Below, in pieces: positions 24,146 to 32,237 of a stretch of DNA of 32,237 nucleotides. The position numbers and the translations under genes are program-made. The notes beneath the pieces were generated by a model that saw only the letters and a program-made list of their open reading frames with translations, was not told the origin of the DNA and ran no database searches. Positions within the stretch are counted from its first letter, which is position 1. Each line of letters begins with the position of its first letter. Origin of the DNA: Flavobacteriales bacterium UBA7430 (lineage in GTDB: Bacteria > Bacteroidota > Bacteroidia > Flavobacteriales > UBA7430); the NCBI GenBank assembly GCA_002478765.1, contig DLQO01000047.1, positions 1 to 32,237 of the forward strand. The letters run 5' to 3'.

Positions 24146-26584
24146 CTAAAAAGGATCAACATCAATTCGAACTCTAAGACCTCTAAAACTTTCGTGACTT
24201 AAGATACCATTGACAAACCTTCTTAACTTTTTCTTTGAATCAGGGTACGACAAAGTTCTTTCTAGTTTTAGAAGAATCTGTTTTTGATAATAGCCTTTCA
24301 AACGCTCAAAAGCAGGGTATTCTGGGCCTAAAACTCGGTGTTCAAAAACCGTTCTAAGTGAATTGGCTAATACAGACGAGGCTTGCTCAACAACTCTTCT
24401 ATTGCGATGACGAACACTAAGATGTATTAGTTTATAATAAGGAGGGTACCGAAATGCTTGACGCTCCATCAACTGACCTTTTAACAAGTCGGAATAATTG
24501 TGATTTTTTACAAATTTTAAAATCTCATGATCGGGTTGAAACGTCTGAATAATGACCTCACTATCTGACTTTTTACGACCTGCTCTACCTGAAACTTGAG
24601 AAAGCATTTGAAAAGACCTTTCAAAAGCCCTGAAATCAGGAAAATTTAACATTTGATCTGCACTAAGCACACCAACTAAGCCAACAGAAGAAAAGTCTAA
24701 ACCCTTGGAAATCATTTGTGTACCAACAAGTATATCTATTTCCTGATCCTCAAAGGCATTCAATATATTCTCATAAGAATCTTTCTTCCTTGTGGTGTCT
24801 AAATCCATTCTCCGTATCACTCGATTTGGAAATAAATCTTGCAATTCATCTTCTATTTTCTCTGTACCAAAGCCCTTCAATTTTACATCCTGCTTGTTAC
24901 AGGATTTACAATGATTTGAATTTTTTTCTGAATATCCACAGTAATGACACCTCAGCATGGAACTACTCATATGAAAGGTTAAACTAACATCACAATGCTT
25001 GCACTGGGGAACATGACCGCAAGACTGACACTCTTGTTGAGGAGCAAAGCCTCTTCTATTCTGAAACAATAAGACTTGCTCTCCACGATCCAAAGTATTT
25101 TCAACAGCCATCAACAAAGCGTTGGAAAAATGACCATTCATTCGTTTGCGTTTGTATGCATGAGCGACATCAACAAGATGAACTTCTGGTAATTTAAAGC
25201 CTCCAAATCGTTGTTTTAGTGAACATAAACCGTATTTGCCATTGTTCACGTTGAAAGCTGTTTCTAATGATGGGGTGGCTGTTCCTAAAACTACTTGACA
25301 GTCGAAATGGTGACCCATGTATACCGCAACATCTCTAGCTTGATAACGCGGAGCCGGATCCTGTTGCTTAAAAGAGCTTTCATGCTCTTCATCAACGATA
25401 ATCAGACCTAAATCCTCAAAAGGTAAAAATACACAAGAGCGAGCGCCTATAACAATTGGAAAACGAAGATTATTTTTTACATCACGCCACAACTCAGCAC
25501 GTTCATGCATTCCAAAACGAGAATGATAGACCCCTACTTTATCACCAAAAGCATGCTTAAGACGTGAAACCAATTGAGTGGTCAAAGCTATTTCAGGAAC
25601 CATGTACAACACCTGTTTTCCGGAGTCAATATATTTTTTGATGAGATGAATGTATACTTCCGTTTTTCCACTAGAAGTTACACCATGCAAAAGATTTACC
25701 TTTTTTACATTCGATTCAAGCAGCTCTAATGCAGACACTTGTTCGGTATTTAAATCTAATAGTGGTGTGCCCTGTAATTGCTCTTGTTCAATACGGTTTA
25801 CTTCCAATTCGTAAAGCTCAACAATCTCTTTCTGAACAAGGGCTTTAACATAGGAAGTTTTAAACCCTTGACGTTTGCAAAACGGATGAAAAGGTACATC
25901 CTCACTTTTTTCTGATAAGAACTTAAGGAGAAACTCCTCTTGTTTCGGAGAACGTCTGTGTGACTTCAACCTTTCGATGGCAGATTCCGGATTCAACAAT
26001 GGATTCAAGCGCATCATCTTACGAATCTTAGGCTTGAAGCGTTCAGACACTTCATCCTCAATTTGAACGATATTTAATTCTTGCATCTTTTTCACAAATG
26101 GCAAGACAATTTTGCGACGCAAGATTTGACCTATTTCCTGAATCTTTAAGCGTTTTTGAAGCTGAAGAGCATCTGTAACTAAAAATTCAGCATCGGTAAG
26201 TTTCGATGTGTCATGATTCCATTCCGGATGCAAAACAATGTAGGTTTCATTGGCTAATTTAAAAGACGAAGGTAATGCCGCATTCATCACCTCTCCTATA
26301 GAGCACATGTAGTACTCGGCAATCCAATGCCAGAGATCTATATGCTTTCTGGAAACAATGGGAGCATCATCTAAAACATCAAGAACAAATTTAGTTTCGT
26401 AATCTGGAGTGTTGTGATGAATAGAATCTATGATTCCGGCGTATATTTTTGTTCGTCCAAAAGGTACCGCAACCCTACATCCTATTTGAGCTTTTGAAAC
26501 CTGCTCATGATCTAACTGATAGGTGAACTTTTGCTGCAGTGGTAGAGGGAGAATAACATCAACATATGTTACTTCCGAAAACAT
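24146..26584 (-). CDS. priA: Primosomal protein N' (replication restart helicase PriA)
   Basis: An 812-residue superfamily 2 helicase that reloads the replisome at collapsed forks. The N-terminal 3'-DNA-binding domain spans about 1-100. Walker A GVTSSGKT is at 301-308 and the DEEH box at 398-401. A zinc-binding cysteine cluster follows (CQSCGHVPQCKHC ... CHYCGY ... CKSC). The C-terminal helicase motifs include VGTQMISKGLDF and QVSGRAGR. The frame also allows a TTG one codon upstream. I choose the ATG at 26584, which overlaps the previous stop as TGATG. It is translationally coupled to the RlmL-like gene. Confidence 0.97.
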   Translation of the reverse strand: MFSEVTYVDVILPLPLQQKFTYQLDHEQVSKAQIGCRVAVPFGRTKIYAGIIDSIHHNTPDYETKFVLDVLDDAPIVSRKHIDLWHWIAEYYMCSIGEVMNAALPSSFKLANETYIVLHPEWNHDTSKLTDAEFLVTDALQLQKRLKIQEIGQILRRKIVLPFVKKMQELNIVQIEDEVSERFKPKIRKMMRLNPLLNPESAIERLKSHRRSPKQEEFLLKFLSEKSEDVPFHPFCKRQGFKTSYVKALVQKEIVELYELEVNRIEQEQLQGTPLLDLNTEQVSALELLESNVKKVNLLHGVTSSGKTEVYIHLIKKYIDSGKQVLYMVPEIALTTQLVSRLKHAFGDKVGVYHSRFGMHERAELWRDVKNNLRFPIVIGARSCVFLPFEDLGLIIVDEEHESSFKQQDPAPRYQARDVAVYMGHHFDCQVVLGTATPSLETAFNVNNGKYGLCSLKQRFGGFKLPEVHLVDVAHAYKRKRMNGHFSNALLMAVENTLDRGEQVLLFQNRRGFAPQQECQSCGHVPQCKHCDVSLTFHMSSSMLRCHYCGYSEKNSNHCKSCNKQDVKLKGFGTEKIEDELQDLFPNRVIRRMDLDTTRKKDSYENILNAFEDQEIDILVGTQMISKGLDFSSVGLVGVLSADQMLNFPDFRAFERSFQMLSQVSGRAGRKKSDSEVIIQTFQPDHEILKFVKNHNYSDLLKGQLMERQAFRYPPYYKLIHLSVRHRNRRVVEQASSVLANSLRTVFEHRVLGPEYPAFERLKGYYQKQILLKLERTLSYPDSKKKLRRFVNGILSHESFRGLRVRIDVDPF

Positions 26585-27762
26585 CAATTCTGCTTATTTT
26601 TCATTTTTTTTGTACCCAAATACATTTCATACTTCACAAAACGACACTCTAGCTTTGCTTGATAAATTTCTATCTTTCTAGAGGCTCTCAATCCAACATG
26701 ATTTAATCCTTCCAAATGAGAAGTCAAAAACCAAGCTTCTGATCCTGAATAGTTCTTTTTTAAGGTATCACCGATACTCTTATACATTTCAGGTATATCT
26801 CCCTGTATTCGAACCCCGTATGGTGGATTAAACACCAAATGTGTGGGTCCTTCAGGTTTTTTTGTTTCAAAGAAATCAGCACAATGTATTTCAATGTAAT
26901 CTTGTAGTCCTGAATTTTCAATATTGATTTTTGCAGAGGCTACAGTCTCCGGATTTAAATCGTAACCAATTATTTTACCGTAACAATCCTCGGCTCTCTT
27001 TAATTTACTACTTCTGATTAACTCCCAGAGTCCTGAGTCGAAATCAGGCCAATCTTGAAAAGCAAAATGGTCTCGATTTATGTTCGCAGGAATGTTAGCT
27101 CCAATCATGGCTGCTTCAACTAAAAAAGTACCCGAACCACACATACCATCCACAAAGTTTGATTTCCGATCCCAACCGCTCAACAAGATGAGTCCTGCTG
27201 CTAAAGCTTCTGAAATTGGAGCCTCATTAGTTTCAAGTCGATATCCCCTTTTGTGTAAAGACTTCCCAGAACTATCAATAGATAAAGTACAGGTTTCATC
27301 TGTAATATGAATATTTATTCTAAGATTAGGTTGGTCGAGGTCAACGTCCGGTCGCATACCACACTTATCTCTAAATTGATCAACTATAGCATCTTTGGTT
27401 TTTAATGCGACATACAGGGAATGATTGAAGTGAGGTGAATTCACAAAAGAGTCAACGGCAAACTTATCATCAATTGTCATGTATTGCTCCCAATCTATAT
27501 CACGGAGTTCTGCATACAACTGATCCTCATTGCGTACTTTAAAAGTTTTGATGGGCTTGATGATTCTCACTGCAGTTCTGAGAGAAAGATTGGCTTTGTA
27601 CATAAAACCTAAATCTCCTTTAAACTTCACCGCTCTTCGAAGTGTTTTTATTTCCTGCGCTCCCAACTGGAGTAACTCCTTGGCCAGCACATCTTCCAGA
27701 CCATGATAGGTTTTAGCAATCATTTCGAAATTGCTGTCATCCTGCTTATTTTTCTTTGGCAT
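26584..27762 (-). CDS. THUMP-domain class I SAM-dependent RNA methyltransferase (RlmL-like)
   Basis: A 392-residue methyltransferase like the N-terminal half of E. coli RlmKL (YcbY), which makes m2G2445 in 23S rRNA. A ferredoxin-like/THUMP region spans about 15-165. The SAM motif is FVDGMCGSGTFLVEAAMI (203-220) and the catalytic NPPYGVR starts at 312. The RlmK half is absent, as in most Bacteroidota. The target in this organism is inferred from family membership. It is coupled to priA by a 1-base overlap. A TATATTTG box precedes it. Confidence 0.93.
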   Translation of the reverse strand: MPKKNKQDDSNFEMIAKTYHGLEDVLAKELLQLGAQEIKTLRRAVKFKGDLGFMYKANLSLRTAVRIIKPIKTFKVRNEDQLYAELRDIDWEQYMTIDDKFAVDSFVNSPHFNHSLYVALKTKDAIVDQFRDKCGMRPDVDLDQPNLRINIHITDETCTLSIDSSGKSLHKRGYRLETNEAPISEALAAGLILLSGWDRKSNFVDGMCGSGTFLVEAAMIGANIPANINRDHFAFQDWPDFDSGLWELIRSSKLKRAEDCYGKIIGYDLNPETVASAKINIENSGLQDYIEIHCADFFETKKPEGPTHLVFNPPYGVRIQGDIPEMYKSIGDTLKKNYSGSEAWFLTSHLEGLNHVGLRASRKIEIYQAKLECRFVKYEMYLGTKKMKNKQN

Positions 27763-27787
27763 ACCCTTAAACCATTTAAATGAAGGA

Positions 27788-27795
27788 CAAATATA
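27788..27795 (-). promoter_or_regulatory. Candidate -7 box for the RlmL-like/priA operon
   Basis: TATATTTG on the minus strand, an exact TAnnTTTG match 25 bases before the ATG at 27762. No clear -33 box at 19-21 bases. Confidence 0.5.
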
Positions 27796-27855
27796 AAAGT
27801 ATTTTACAATTATTGAAGCTGAAATAAATGCGCAAATTCACTTTTTATCAATATT

Positions 27856-29073
27856 TCATTCAGAATTAGATTCAAGTTTACCGGCAATGAATCCAGTAGT
27901 CCAAGCAGCTTGAAAATTAAAACCTCCTGTAATACCATCAATATCCATAACTTCACCAGCAAAATATAGACCATTACAGACATTACTTTGTAGAGTTTTG
28001 AAATTAATATCGTCGAGACTTAGTCCTCCACAAGTAACAAACTCTTCTTTAAATGTGGTTTTTCCAGAAACCGCGTAAATATCATTTAAAAGTGTATTGA
28101 TGAGCTTATTTTTATTTTTATTTGACAAATCTAACCACAAGATATCCATCTCTATGTCTGCTTTATCTAATAAATAATACCACATTCTATTAGGCAAATT
28201 AAAGGGGTTGAGATTTGAAATTTTTTTCTTGGGAGCCTTACCAAAGGACGTATTCAATATTTCATGAGCTTGAGACTCGCTTTTAACCGACAACCAATTG
28301 ATTTGAACCTGAAACTGGTAATTTTTCTCATGAAGAAATCGAGCGCCCCAAGCAGATAATTTAAGTATTGCAGGACCACTCATCCCCCAGTGGGTCATAA
28401 GAACAGGCCCCTTATATTCCAGTTTTGTACCTTGAATTCTGACCGTGGCTTCTTGAACGACTAGTCCCATAAGCTCCTTAACCGACTCCTTGGGCATATT
28501 AAAGGTGAATAAAGAAGGAATCGGGCTTATGATTGAATGACCGAGCTCACGTAACCAATCAAAACCACTATTTTTATGACTCCCTCCAGTAGCAATAATG
28601 ACTTTATCAAAAAAGTATTGTGAGTCCCTGAGGTGAAGTGTATAACCTGAGGTTTCTTTATTCAATTTCTCAATAGGAGCTTTCTTATGTATTTGAATGT
28701 TCTTGGACCTAGCTTCGAATAAAAAACAATCTATAATCGTTTGGGAATCATCAGTGACAGGAAACATTCGTCCATCAGATTCCGTTTTAAGAACAACTCC
28801 CCTTTTGGAAAACCAAGCTACAGTGTCCTTGGGCTGAAATTGATGAAAAGCTTTTTTTAACTGCCTTGAACCTCTAGGGTACGATTTTGAAAGTTGACTT
28901 ACCTGAAAACATGCATGCGTAACATTACACCGTCCACCGCCAGAAATTTTGACCTTAGACAACAACTTATCAGTCTTTTCAAAGATAATGACCTCTGCAT
29001 TTGGGTGGTGTTCTTTAACGGAAAATGCAGAAAAAAAACCTGCTGCTCCGCCTCCAATTATGGCTACCTTCAT
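27856..29073 (-). CDS. NAD(P)/FAD-dependent oxidoreductase, BaiN/HI0933 family
   Basis: A 405-residue flavoprotein. The FAD-binding GGGAAG is at residues 7-12, with E32 (IIFEK) closing the Rossmann fold, followed by the family hallmark SGGGRCNVTH (45-54). The C-terminal block GLYFAGEVMDIDGITGGFNFQAAWTTGFIAG binds FAD and is diagnostic for the HI0933/YhiN group. Some relatives (BaiN) act in bile-acid dehydroxylation, but most members have no known substrate, and nothing here points to bile acids. It is a single gene just after the typA terminator. The start is set by the glycine-rich loop seven residues in. Confidence 0.93.
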   Translation of the reverse strand: MKVAIIGGGAAGFFSAFSVKEHHPNAEVIIFEKTDKLLSKVKISGGGRCNVTHACFQVSQLSKSYPRGSRQLKKAFHQFQPKDTVAWFSKRGVVLKTESDGRMFPVTDDSQTIIDCFLFEARSKNIQIHKKAPIEKLNKETSGYTLHLRDSQYFFDKVIIATGGSHKNSGFDWLRELGHSIISPIPSLFTFNMPKESVKELMGLVVQEATVRIQGTKLEYKGPVLMTHWGMSGPAILKLSAWGARFLHEKNYQFQVQINWLSVKSESQAHEILNTSFGKAPKKKISNLNPFNLPNRMWYYLLDKADIEMDILWLDLSNKNKNKLINTLLNDIYAVSGKTTFKEEFVTCGGLSLDDINFKTLQSNVCNGLYFAGEVMDIDGITGGFNFQAAWTTGFIAGKLESNSE

Positions 29074-29100
29074 AGAGCTAAGATAAAGATATGAAATAAA

Positions 29101-29126
29101 AAAACGACCACATATGTGGTCGTTTT
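29101..29126 (-). terminator. Rho-independent terminator of typA
   Basis: A perfect 26-base palindrome (AAAACGACCACA plus its complement, with the two central bases as loop) lies 21 bases after the typA stop. On the minus strand it continues into TTTTTTTATTTC. It also separates typA from the flavoprotein gene. Confidence 0.9.
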
Positions 29127-29146
29127 GATTCAGAAATATGTAAGTA

Positions 29147-30910
29147 CTATGATTTTATCTTTCTCATTCTGAGACTTGCTGGAGTAATCTCTAGGTATTC
29201 ATCTTCACTTATATACTCCATTGATTCTTCCAAAGAAAATACAATTTTTGGTGCAATTTTCATTGCATCATCAGATCCTGACTTCCTCATGTTAGTCAAT
29301 TGCTTACCTTTTACTAAATTGACTTCCAAATCGTTGTCTCTAGAATGCTCTCCTACAACTTGTCCTTTATAAATAATGTCTGTTGGTGCAACGAAAAACC
29401 GCCCTCTATCCTGCAATCTATTGATGGCAAAACCGGTTGAAGCTCCTTGTTCCATAGATATTAATGACCCCTTCATTCTCGACGGGATTTCACCTTTGTA
29501 TGCTAGAAACTCTCTGAAACGGTGCGTCATAATTGCCTGTCCAGAAGTTGCTGTTAACATATTATTTCTCAAACCTATCAAACCTCTTGATGGAATATCA
29601 AACTCAAGGTGTTGTAGATCTCCTTTTGGCTCCATTACAAGTAAATCACCTTTACGTTGAGTGACCAATTCGATAGCCTTACCTGAAAAATCTTCAGGAA
29701 CATCAATCACCAAAGTTTCGTAGGGCTCACATTTAACACCATCAATCACTTTTTCAATAACCTGAGGTTTCCCAACCTGCAATTCATACCCTTCTCTTCG
29801 CATGGTCTCAATGAGAACTGACAAGTGAAGAATACCTCTACCGAAAACATTAAATTTATCTTCAGAATCAGTTGTTTCAACTCGTAGAGCTAGATTTTTT
29901 TCTGTCTCTTTAAACAATCTATCCCTAAGGTGTCTAGAAGTCACAAACTTTCCTTCTTTACCAAAGAAGGGAGAATTATTGATGGTAAACAACATACTCA
30001 TCGTTGGCTCATCTACTGATATCCTTGGCATAGCATCCGGATTTTCTAAATCAGCGAGTGTGTCTCCAATTTCAAAATCATCCAAACCAATAACTGCACA
30101 AAGGTCTCCACTTCTGACTTTATCAACTTCAGTCCTTCCTAAACCTTCAAAAACGAACAACTCCTTAATTCGCACTTTTTTAGTAGCACCGTCTTTACAC
30201 AGCATGTAATCTTTACCTTTCTCTAAGTCACCTCGGAACACACGACCGATAGCTATTCTACCTTTAAAACTCGAAAAGTCTAAAGACGTAATTTGCATTT
30301 GCGGTGTACCCTCATGGTAAGGAGCCTCAGGTATTGTTTCTAAGACTGCATCCAGCAGAGGGATAATATTCTCGGTTGGTTTATGCCAATCAGTACTCAT
30401 CCAACCCTGCTTAGAAGAGCCATAAATGGTCACAAAATCCAATTGATCTTCTGTTGCATCTAAGTTGAACATCAAATCAAATACTTGTTCTTGAACAATA
30501 TCAGGCGTACAATTTTCTTTATCTACCTTATTCACGACTACAATAGGCTTGAGTCCTAGTGAAATCGCTTTACTTAAAACAAAACGTGTTTGAGGCATAG
30601 CTCCTTCAAAAGCATCAACTAAAAGAAGAACTCCATCTGCCATTTTCAAAACACGCTCAACTTCCCCACCAAAATCGGCGTGACCGGGAGTATCCAAAAT
30701 GTTAATTTTAACACCTTTGTAATTGGCAGCAACATTCTTAGATAGAATGGTTATTCCACGTTCCCTTTCTAAATCATTATTATCAAGAATGAGTTCACCG
30801 GTATCTTTTCTGGGATCCATGATTTGACATTCGTGAATGATTTTGTCAACTAAAGTAGTTTTACCGTGGTCAACGTGAGCTATAATAGCTATGTTACGTA
30901 TTGATTTCAT
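29147..30910 (-). CDS. typA: Translational GTPase TypA/BipA
   Basis: A 587-residue EF-G-like GTPase that binds the ribosome and helps 50S assembly and stress adaptation. G1 is AHVDHGKTT (11-19), G3 DTPGH (73-77) and G4 NKVD (127-130). EF-G-like domains III and V and the unique C-terminal domain (about 480-587, ending LRMRK) follow. The frame also allows a TTG two codons upstream. The ATG at 30910 gives the canonical start MKSIRNIAIIAHVDHGK. It is a single-gene unit with its own terminator. A TAATTTCG sequence (30928-30935) resembles a -7 box. Confidence 0.97.
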   Translation of the reverse strand: MKSIRNIAIIAHVDHGKTTLVDKIIHECQIMDPRKDTGELILDNNDLERERGITILSKNVAANYKGVKINILDTPGHADFGGEVERVLKMADGVLLLVDAFEGAMPQTRFVLSKAISLGLKPIVVVNKVDKENCTPDIVQEQVFDLMFNLDATEDQLDFVTIYGSSKQGWMSTDWHKPTENIIPLLDAVLETIPEAPYHEGTPQMQITSLDFSSFKGRIAIGRVFRGDLEKGKDYMLCKDGATKKVRIKELFVFEGLGRTEVDKVRSGDLCAVIGLDDFEIGDTLADLENPDAMPRISVDEPTMSMLFTINNSPFFGKEGKFVTSRHLRDRLFKETEKNLALRVETTDSEDKFNVFGRGILHLSVLIETMRREGYELQVGKPQVIEKVIDGVKCEPYETLVIDVPEDFSGKAIELVTQRKGDLLVMEPKGDLQHLEFDIPSRGLIGLRNNMLTATSGQAIMTHRFREFLAYKGEIPSRMKGSLISMEQGASTGFAINRLQDRGRFFVAPTDIIYKGQVVGEHSRDNDLEVNLVKGKQLTNMRKSGSDDAMKIAPKIVFSLEESMEYISEDEYLEITPASLRMRKIKS

Positions 30911-30927
30911 CGTCAAAATTTAAGGTG

Positions 30928-30935
30928 CGAAATTA
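30928..30935 (-). promoter_or_regulatory. Weak candidate -7 box for typA
   Basis: TAATTTCG on the minus strand, one base off TAnnTTTG, 17 bases before the ATG. No clear -33 box. The same TTCG variant occurs before tRNA-Thr (32083-32090). Confidence 0.3.
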
Positions 30936-31057
30936 CACAGAATAAATGACTAGCAGACATTAAATAGTACTTATTTGTAAGAATAACAACTTAAGGATAA
31001 AACAGGATCTCTTTTGTTAGAATAAGTGTAGGGTTAAAGGTCGCTGTTCGTTCACAA

Positions 31058-31729
31058 TCAATAAGACTCTTGGGCCAAAATCAAGTCAATGATGTACTTG
31101 TTTTGTAGCGAAAAACTTAGAAGAGAATTAACGCCCTCCAACTCCATTTTTCTACAAATACTAAAACGGTGATTCTGAACTGTTTTACCACTTAAAAAAA
31201 GTTTTTCAGCAATCTCATTTGTACTCTTATTGTCTGAGATGTATCTTAAGACCTTTTTTTCAGCATCTGTAAGCATATTAATGTACTTGATTATATTGCT
31301 TCTCAAGCCATCTTTTCTGTTGTTGTAAAAACCCATTATATGGGGTGATACAAACAACTCACCTCGAATAACGGCTTTGATACAATTAACGATATCTGTA
31401 GATGCGTTATCTTTTAAAACATAACCTGAAACACCGTAATCGAGAGCTAGGTTAAATATGGCTTCATTTTTATACATGGTAAGTACAATCACCTTAGTCT
31501 CTAAATTTAATTCTTTGATTTTACGTGTCACTTTAATGCCGTCTAATCCGGGCATAGCAATATCTAAAATCGAAATATGAGGTTTGTTGATGGAAATCAT
31601 TTCTAGGGCTTGTTCGCCATTGGAAGCTACATAATCAACTCGCATTCCCTCACTAGATTCTATAATAGAAACCAAACCTAATAAGAATATGGGATGATCA
31701 TCGGCTATCAATATTTTTATTTCATTCAT
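31058..31729 (-). CDS. NarL/LuxR-family response regulator
   Basis: A 223-residue transcription factor. The receiver domain (about 1-120) has acidic D10/D11, phosphoacceptor D56 (ILDIAMPG), T/S switch in VLTMY and K in GYVLKD. A linker leads to a LuxR-type helix-turn-helix (about 150-212: LTDAEKKVLRYISDNKSTNEIAEKLFLSGKTVQNH). A normal partner would be a HisKA_3-type kinase. None lies nearby, so it is an orphan here. The two 7TMR-DISM kinases 15 kb away have a different dimerisation type and are not an obvious match. No hairpin terminator follows within 147 bases. Confidence 0.94.
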   Translation of the reverse strand: MNEIKILIADDHPIFLLGLVSIIESSEGMRVDYVASNGEQALEMISINKPHISILDIAMPGLDGIKVTRKIKELNLETKVIVLTMYKNEAIFNLALDYGVSGYVLKDNASTDIVNCIKAVIRGELFVSPHIMGFYNNRKDGLRSNIIKYINMLTDAEKKVLRYISDNKSTNEIAEKLFLSGKTVQNHRFSICRKMELEGVNSLLSFSLQNKYIIDLILAQESY

Positions 31730-32107
31730 AATTTATCATATTATTATTATTAAAGATAAAATACTGCTATACTATCACAAAAATGATTCTTCTATTAGAA
31801 TAAAAATAACAAAAGTGTTGGGAAAATCACAAAAACAATCCATTTATATTAAACAGATGAACAACTATTTTTGTAATTGGAAAAAATAAGCAAGGAACGA
31901 CTACGAAAATAATGTCCATTTAAAGTGTTTCTAACTCAGTTACATAATGAATTCGGTATCTTAAAAGGATAAATAACTGATCAAAGAAAATAAAAAAACC
32001 TATAAATATCAGAATTTCAAGCAAATAGAATCAACCCACTAAAAAAGGACGAAAAACTGCAGTTTGTGAAAAAAATCTTTAATATATTCGCAGCCGAAAT
32101 TAATTAA
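31730..32107. other. AT-rich 378-base intergenic region
   Basis: This lies between the divergent response regulator gene and tRNA-Thr. It is very AT-rich and holds only ORFs of about ten codons. Visible elements are a weak 5-bp hairpin (ATTCT/AGAAT, about 31786-31801), an exact plus-strand TAnnTTTG match (TATTTTTG, 31866-31873) with no gene close behind it, and the probable tRNA-Thr promoter at the right end. I see no protein gene or recognisable RNA. Confidence 0.6.
32063..32090 (+). promoter_or_regulatory. Candidate promoter of the tRNA-Thr/Tyr cluster
   Basis: TTTG (32063-32066) and TATATTCG (32083-32090, one base off TAnnTTTG) are 16 bases apart, a little short of 19-21. Transcription would start about 10 bases before the mature tRNA-Thr. 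Confidence 0.4.
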
Positions 32108-32181
32108 GCCGATGTAGCTCAGCTGGCTAGAGCAGCTGATTTGTAATCAGCAGGTCGTGGGTTCGAGTCCCTCCATCGGCT
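32108..32181 (+). tRNA. tRNA-Thr (TGT)
   Basis: A complete 74-base cloverleaf. The acceptor is GCCGATG/CATCGGC with discriminator T, the D stem is GCTC/GAGC, and the anticodon stem is GCTGA/TCAGC with loop TTTGTAA, giving anticodon TGT (32142-32144). The T stem GTGGG/CCCTC has a T-T mismatch at the second pair (50:64). No CCA is encoded. It is the first gene of a tRNA cluster. Confidence 0.97.
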
Positions 32182-32213
32182 CTTAGTTCTTTTTAGAATT
32201 TTTATTGTTTTGA

Positions 32214-32237
32214 GGTGGGATACTCAAGCGGTCAACG
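32214..32237 (+). tRNA. tRNA-Tyr, 5' part only (cut by window end)
   Basis: The last 24 bases read GGTGGGA-TA-CTCAAGCGGTCAACG. They align with the acceptor strand and D arm of bacterial tRNA-Tyr (compare GGTGGGG-TT-CCCGAGCGGCCAAAGGG in E. coli). It lies 32 bases after tRNA-Thr(TGT), where the conserved order Thr(UGU)-Tyr(GUA)-Gly-Thr-tuf predicts tRNA-Tyr. The anticodon is outside the window, so identity rests on the D-arm pattern and gene order. Confidence 0.75.

Noticed and set aside
24101..24148. 15-codon plus-strand frame (MNQPKGFILVELQKG) between priA and the zinc-ribbon gene
   Set aside because: It looks protein-like but is very short, overlaps the priA stop and has no partner feature. 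No support beyond chance.
26585..26587. TTG start for priA
   Set aside because: It adds one codon only. The ATG at 26584, overlapping the previous stop as TGATG, is the more likely start. The same logic applies to TTG 30916 before the typA ATG at 30910.
29101..29126. Perfect 26-base palindrome as a possible operator
   Set aside because: It lies just after typA and is followed by a T run on the coding strand, so a terminator explains it fully.

Overview
The window looks like ordinary chromosomal DNA of a member of the Bacteroidota, probably of the Flavobacteriales. It is AT-rich. A secreted subtilase ends in a type IX secretion (Por) sorting domain, and there is a DUF5606 protein. There are 7TMR-DISM histidine kinases, and Shine-Dalgarno sites are weak or absent. 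Many genes are preceded by the Bacteroidota -7 promoter box TAnnTTTG. I see no phage, transposon, CRISPR array or rRNA. Neither tRNA whose 3' end lies in the window encodes CCA.

Layout, left: a tRNA-Asp gene (minus strand) with a near-perfect promoter and a terminator comes first, then an M3 oligopeptidase. A compact minus-strand operon follows: ruvX, def, a TPR lipoprotein, the T9SS subtilase and a DUF5606 protein with a histone-like tail. A short divergent promoter region separates it from a plus-strand operon: thioredoxin-like lipoprotein, fabG, a membrane von Willebrand A protein with a complete MIDAS, and an SPFH/prohibitin protein. That operon ends at a bidirectional terminator shared with the converging yifB gene.

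Middle: two tandem minus-strand 7TMR-DISM histidine kinases that look like a duplication. One has an intact catalytic domain. The other has a degenerate N box and G1 box and no obvious ATG start. Then come rarA and dnaK (minus). The dnaK upstream region has no clean TAnnTTTG box but does contain a sigma-54-like -24/-12 element and four TGACA repeats. A divergent plus-strand operon carries a secreted LamG/coiled-coil protein, panB, an RluA-type pseudouridine synthase and an ArsC-fold protein without its catalytic cysteine.

Right: minus-strand housekeeping genes follow. They are an overlapping zinc-ribbon, VanZ-like and nitroreductase set, then priA with an RlmL-like rRNA methyltransferase, a BaiN/HI0933-type flavoprotein, typA, and a NarL-type response regulator. 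The window ends in plus-strand tRNA-Thr(UGU) and the start of a probable tRNA-Tyr. These are the first two genes of the widespread Thr-Tyr-Gly-Thr-tuf cluster, so tuf probably lies just outside.

Most of the window is core metabolism, translation, replication and repair. The most unusual items are the asymmetric kinase pair, the vWA/SPFH membrane pair, and the possible sigma-54 control of dnaK. I do not see a clear case for an entirely new multi-gene system.
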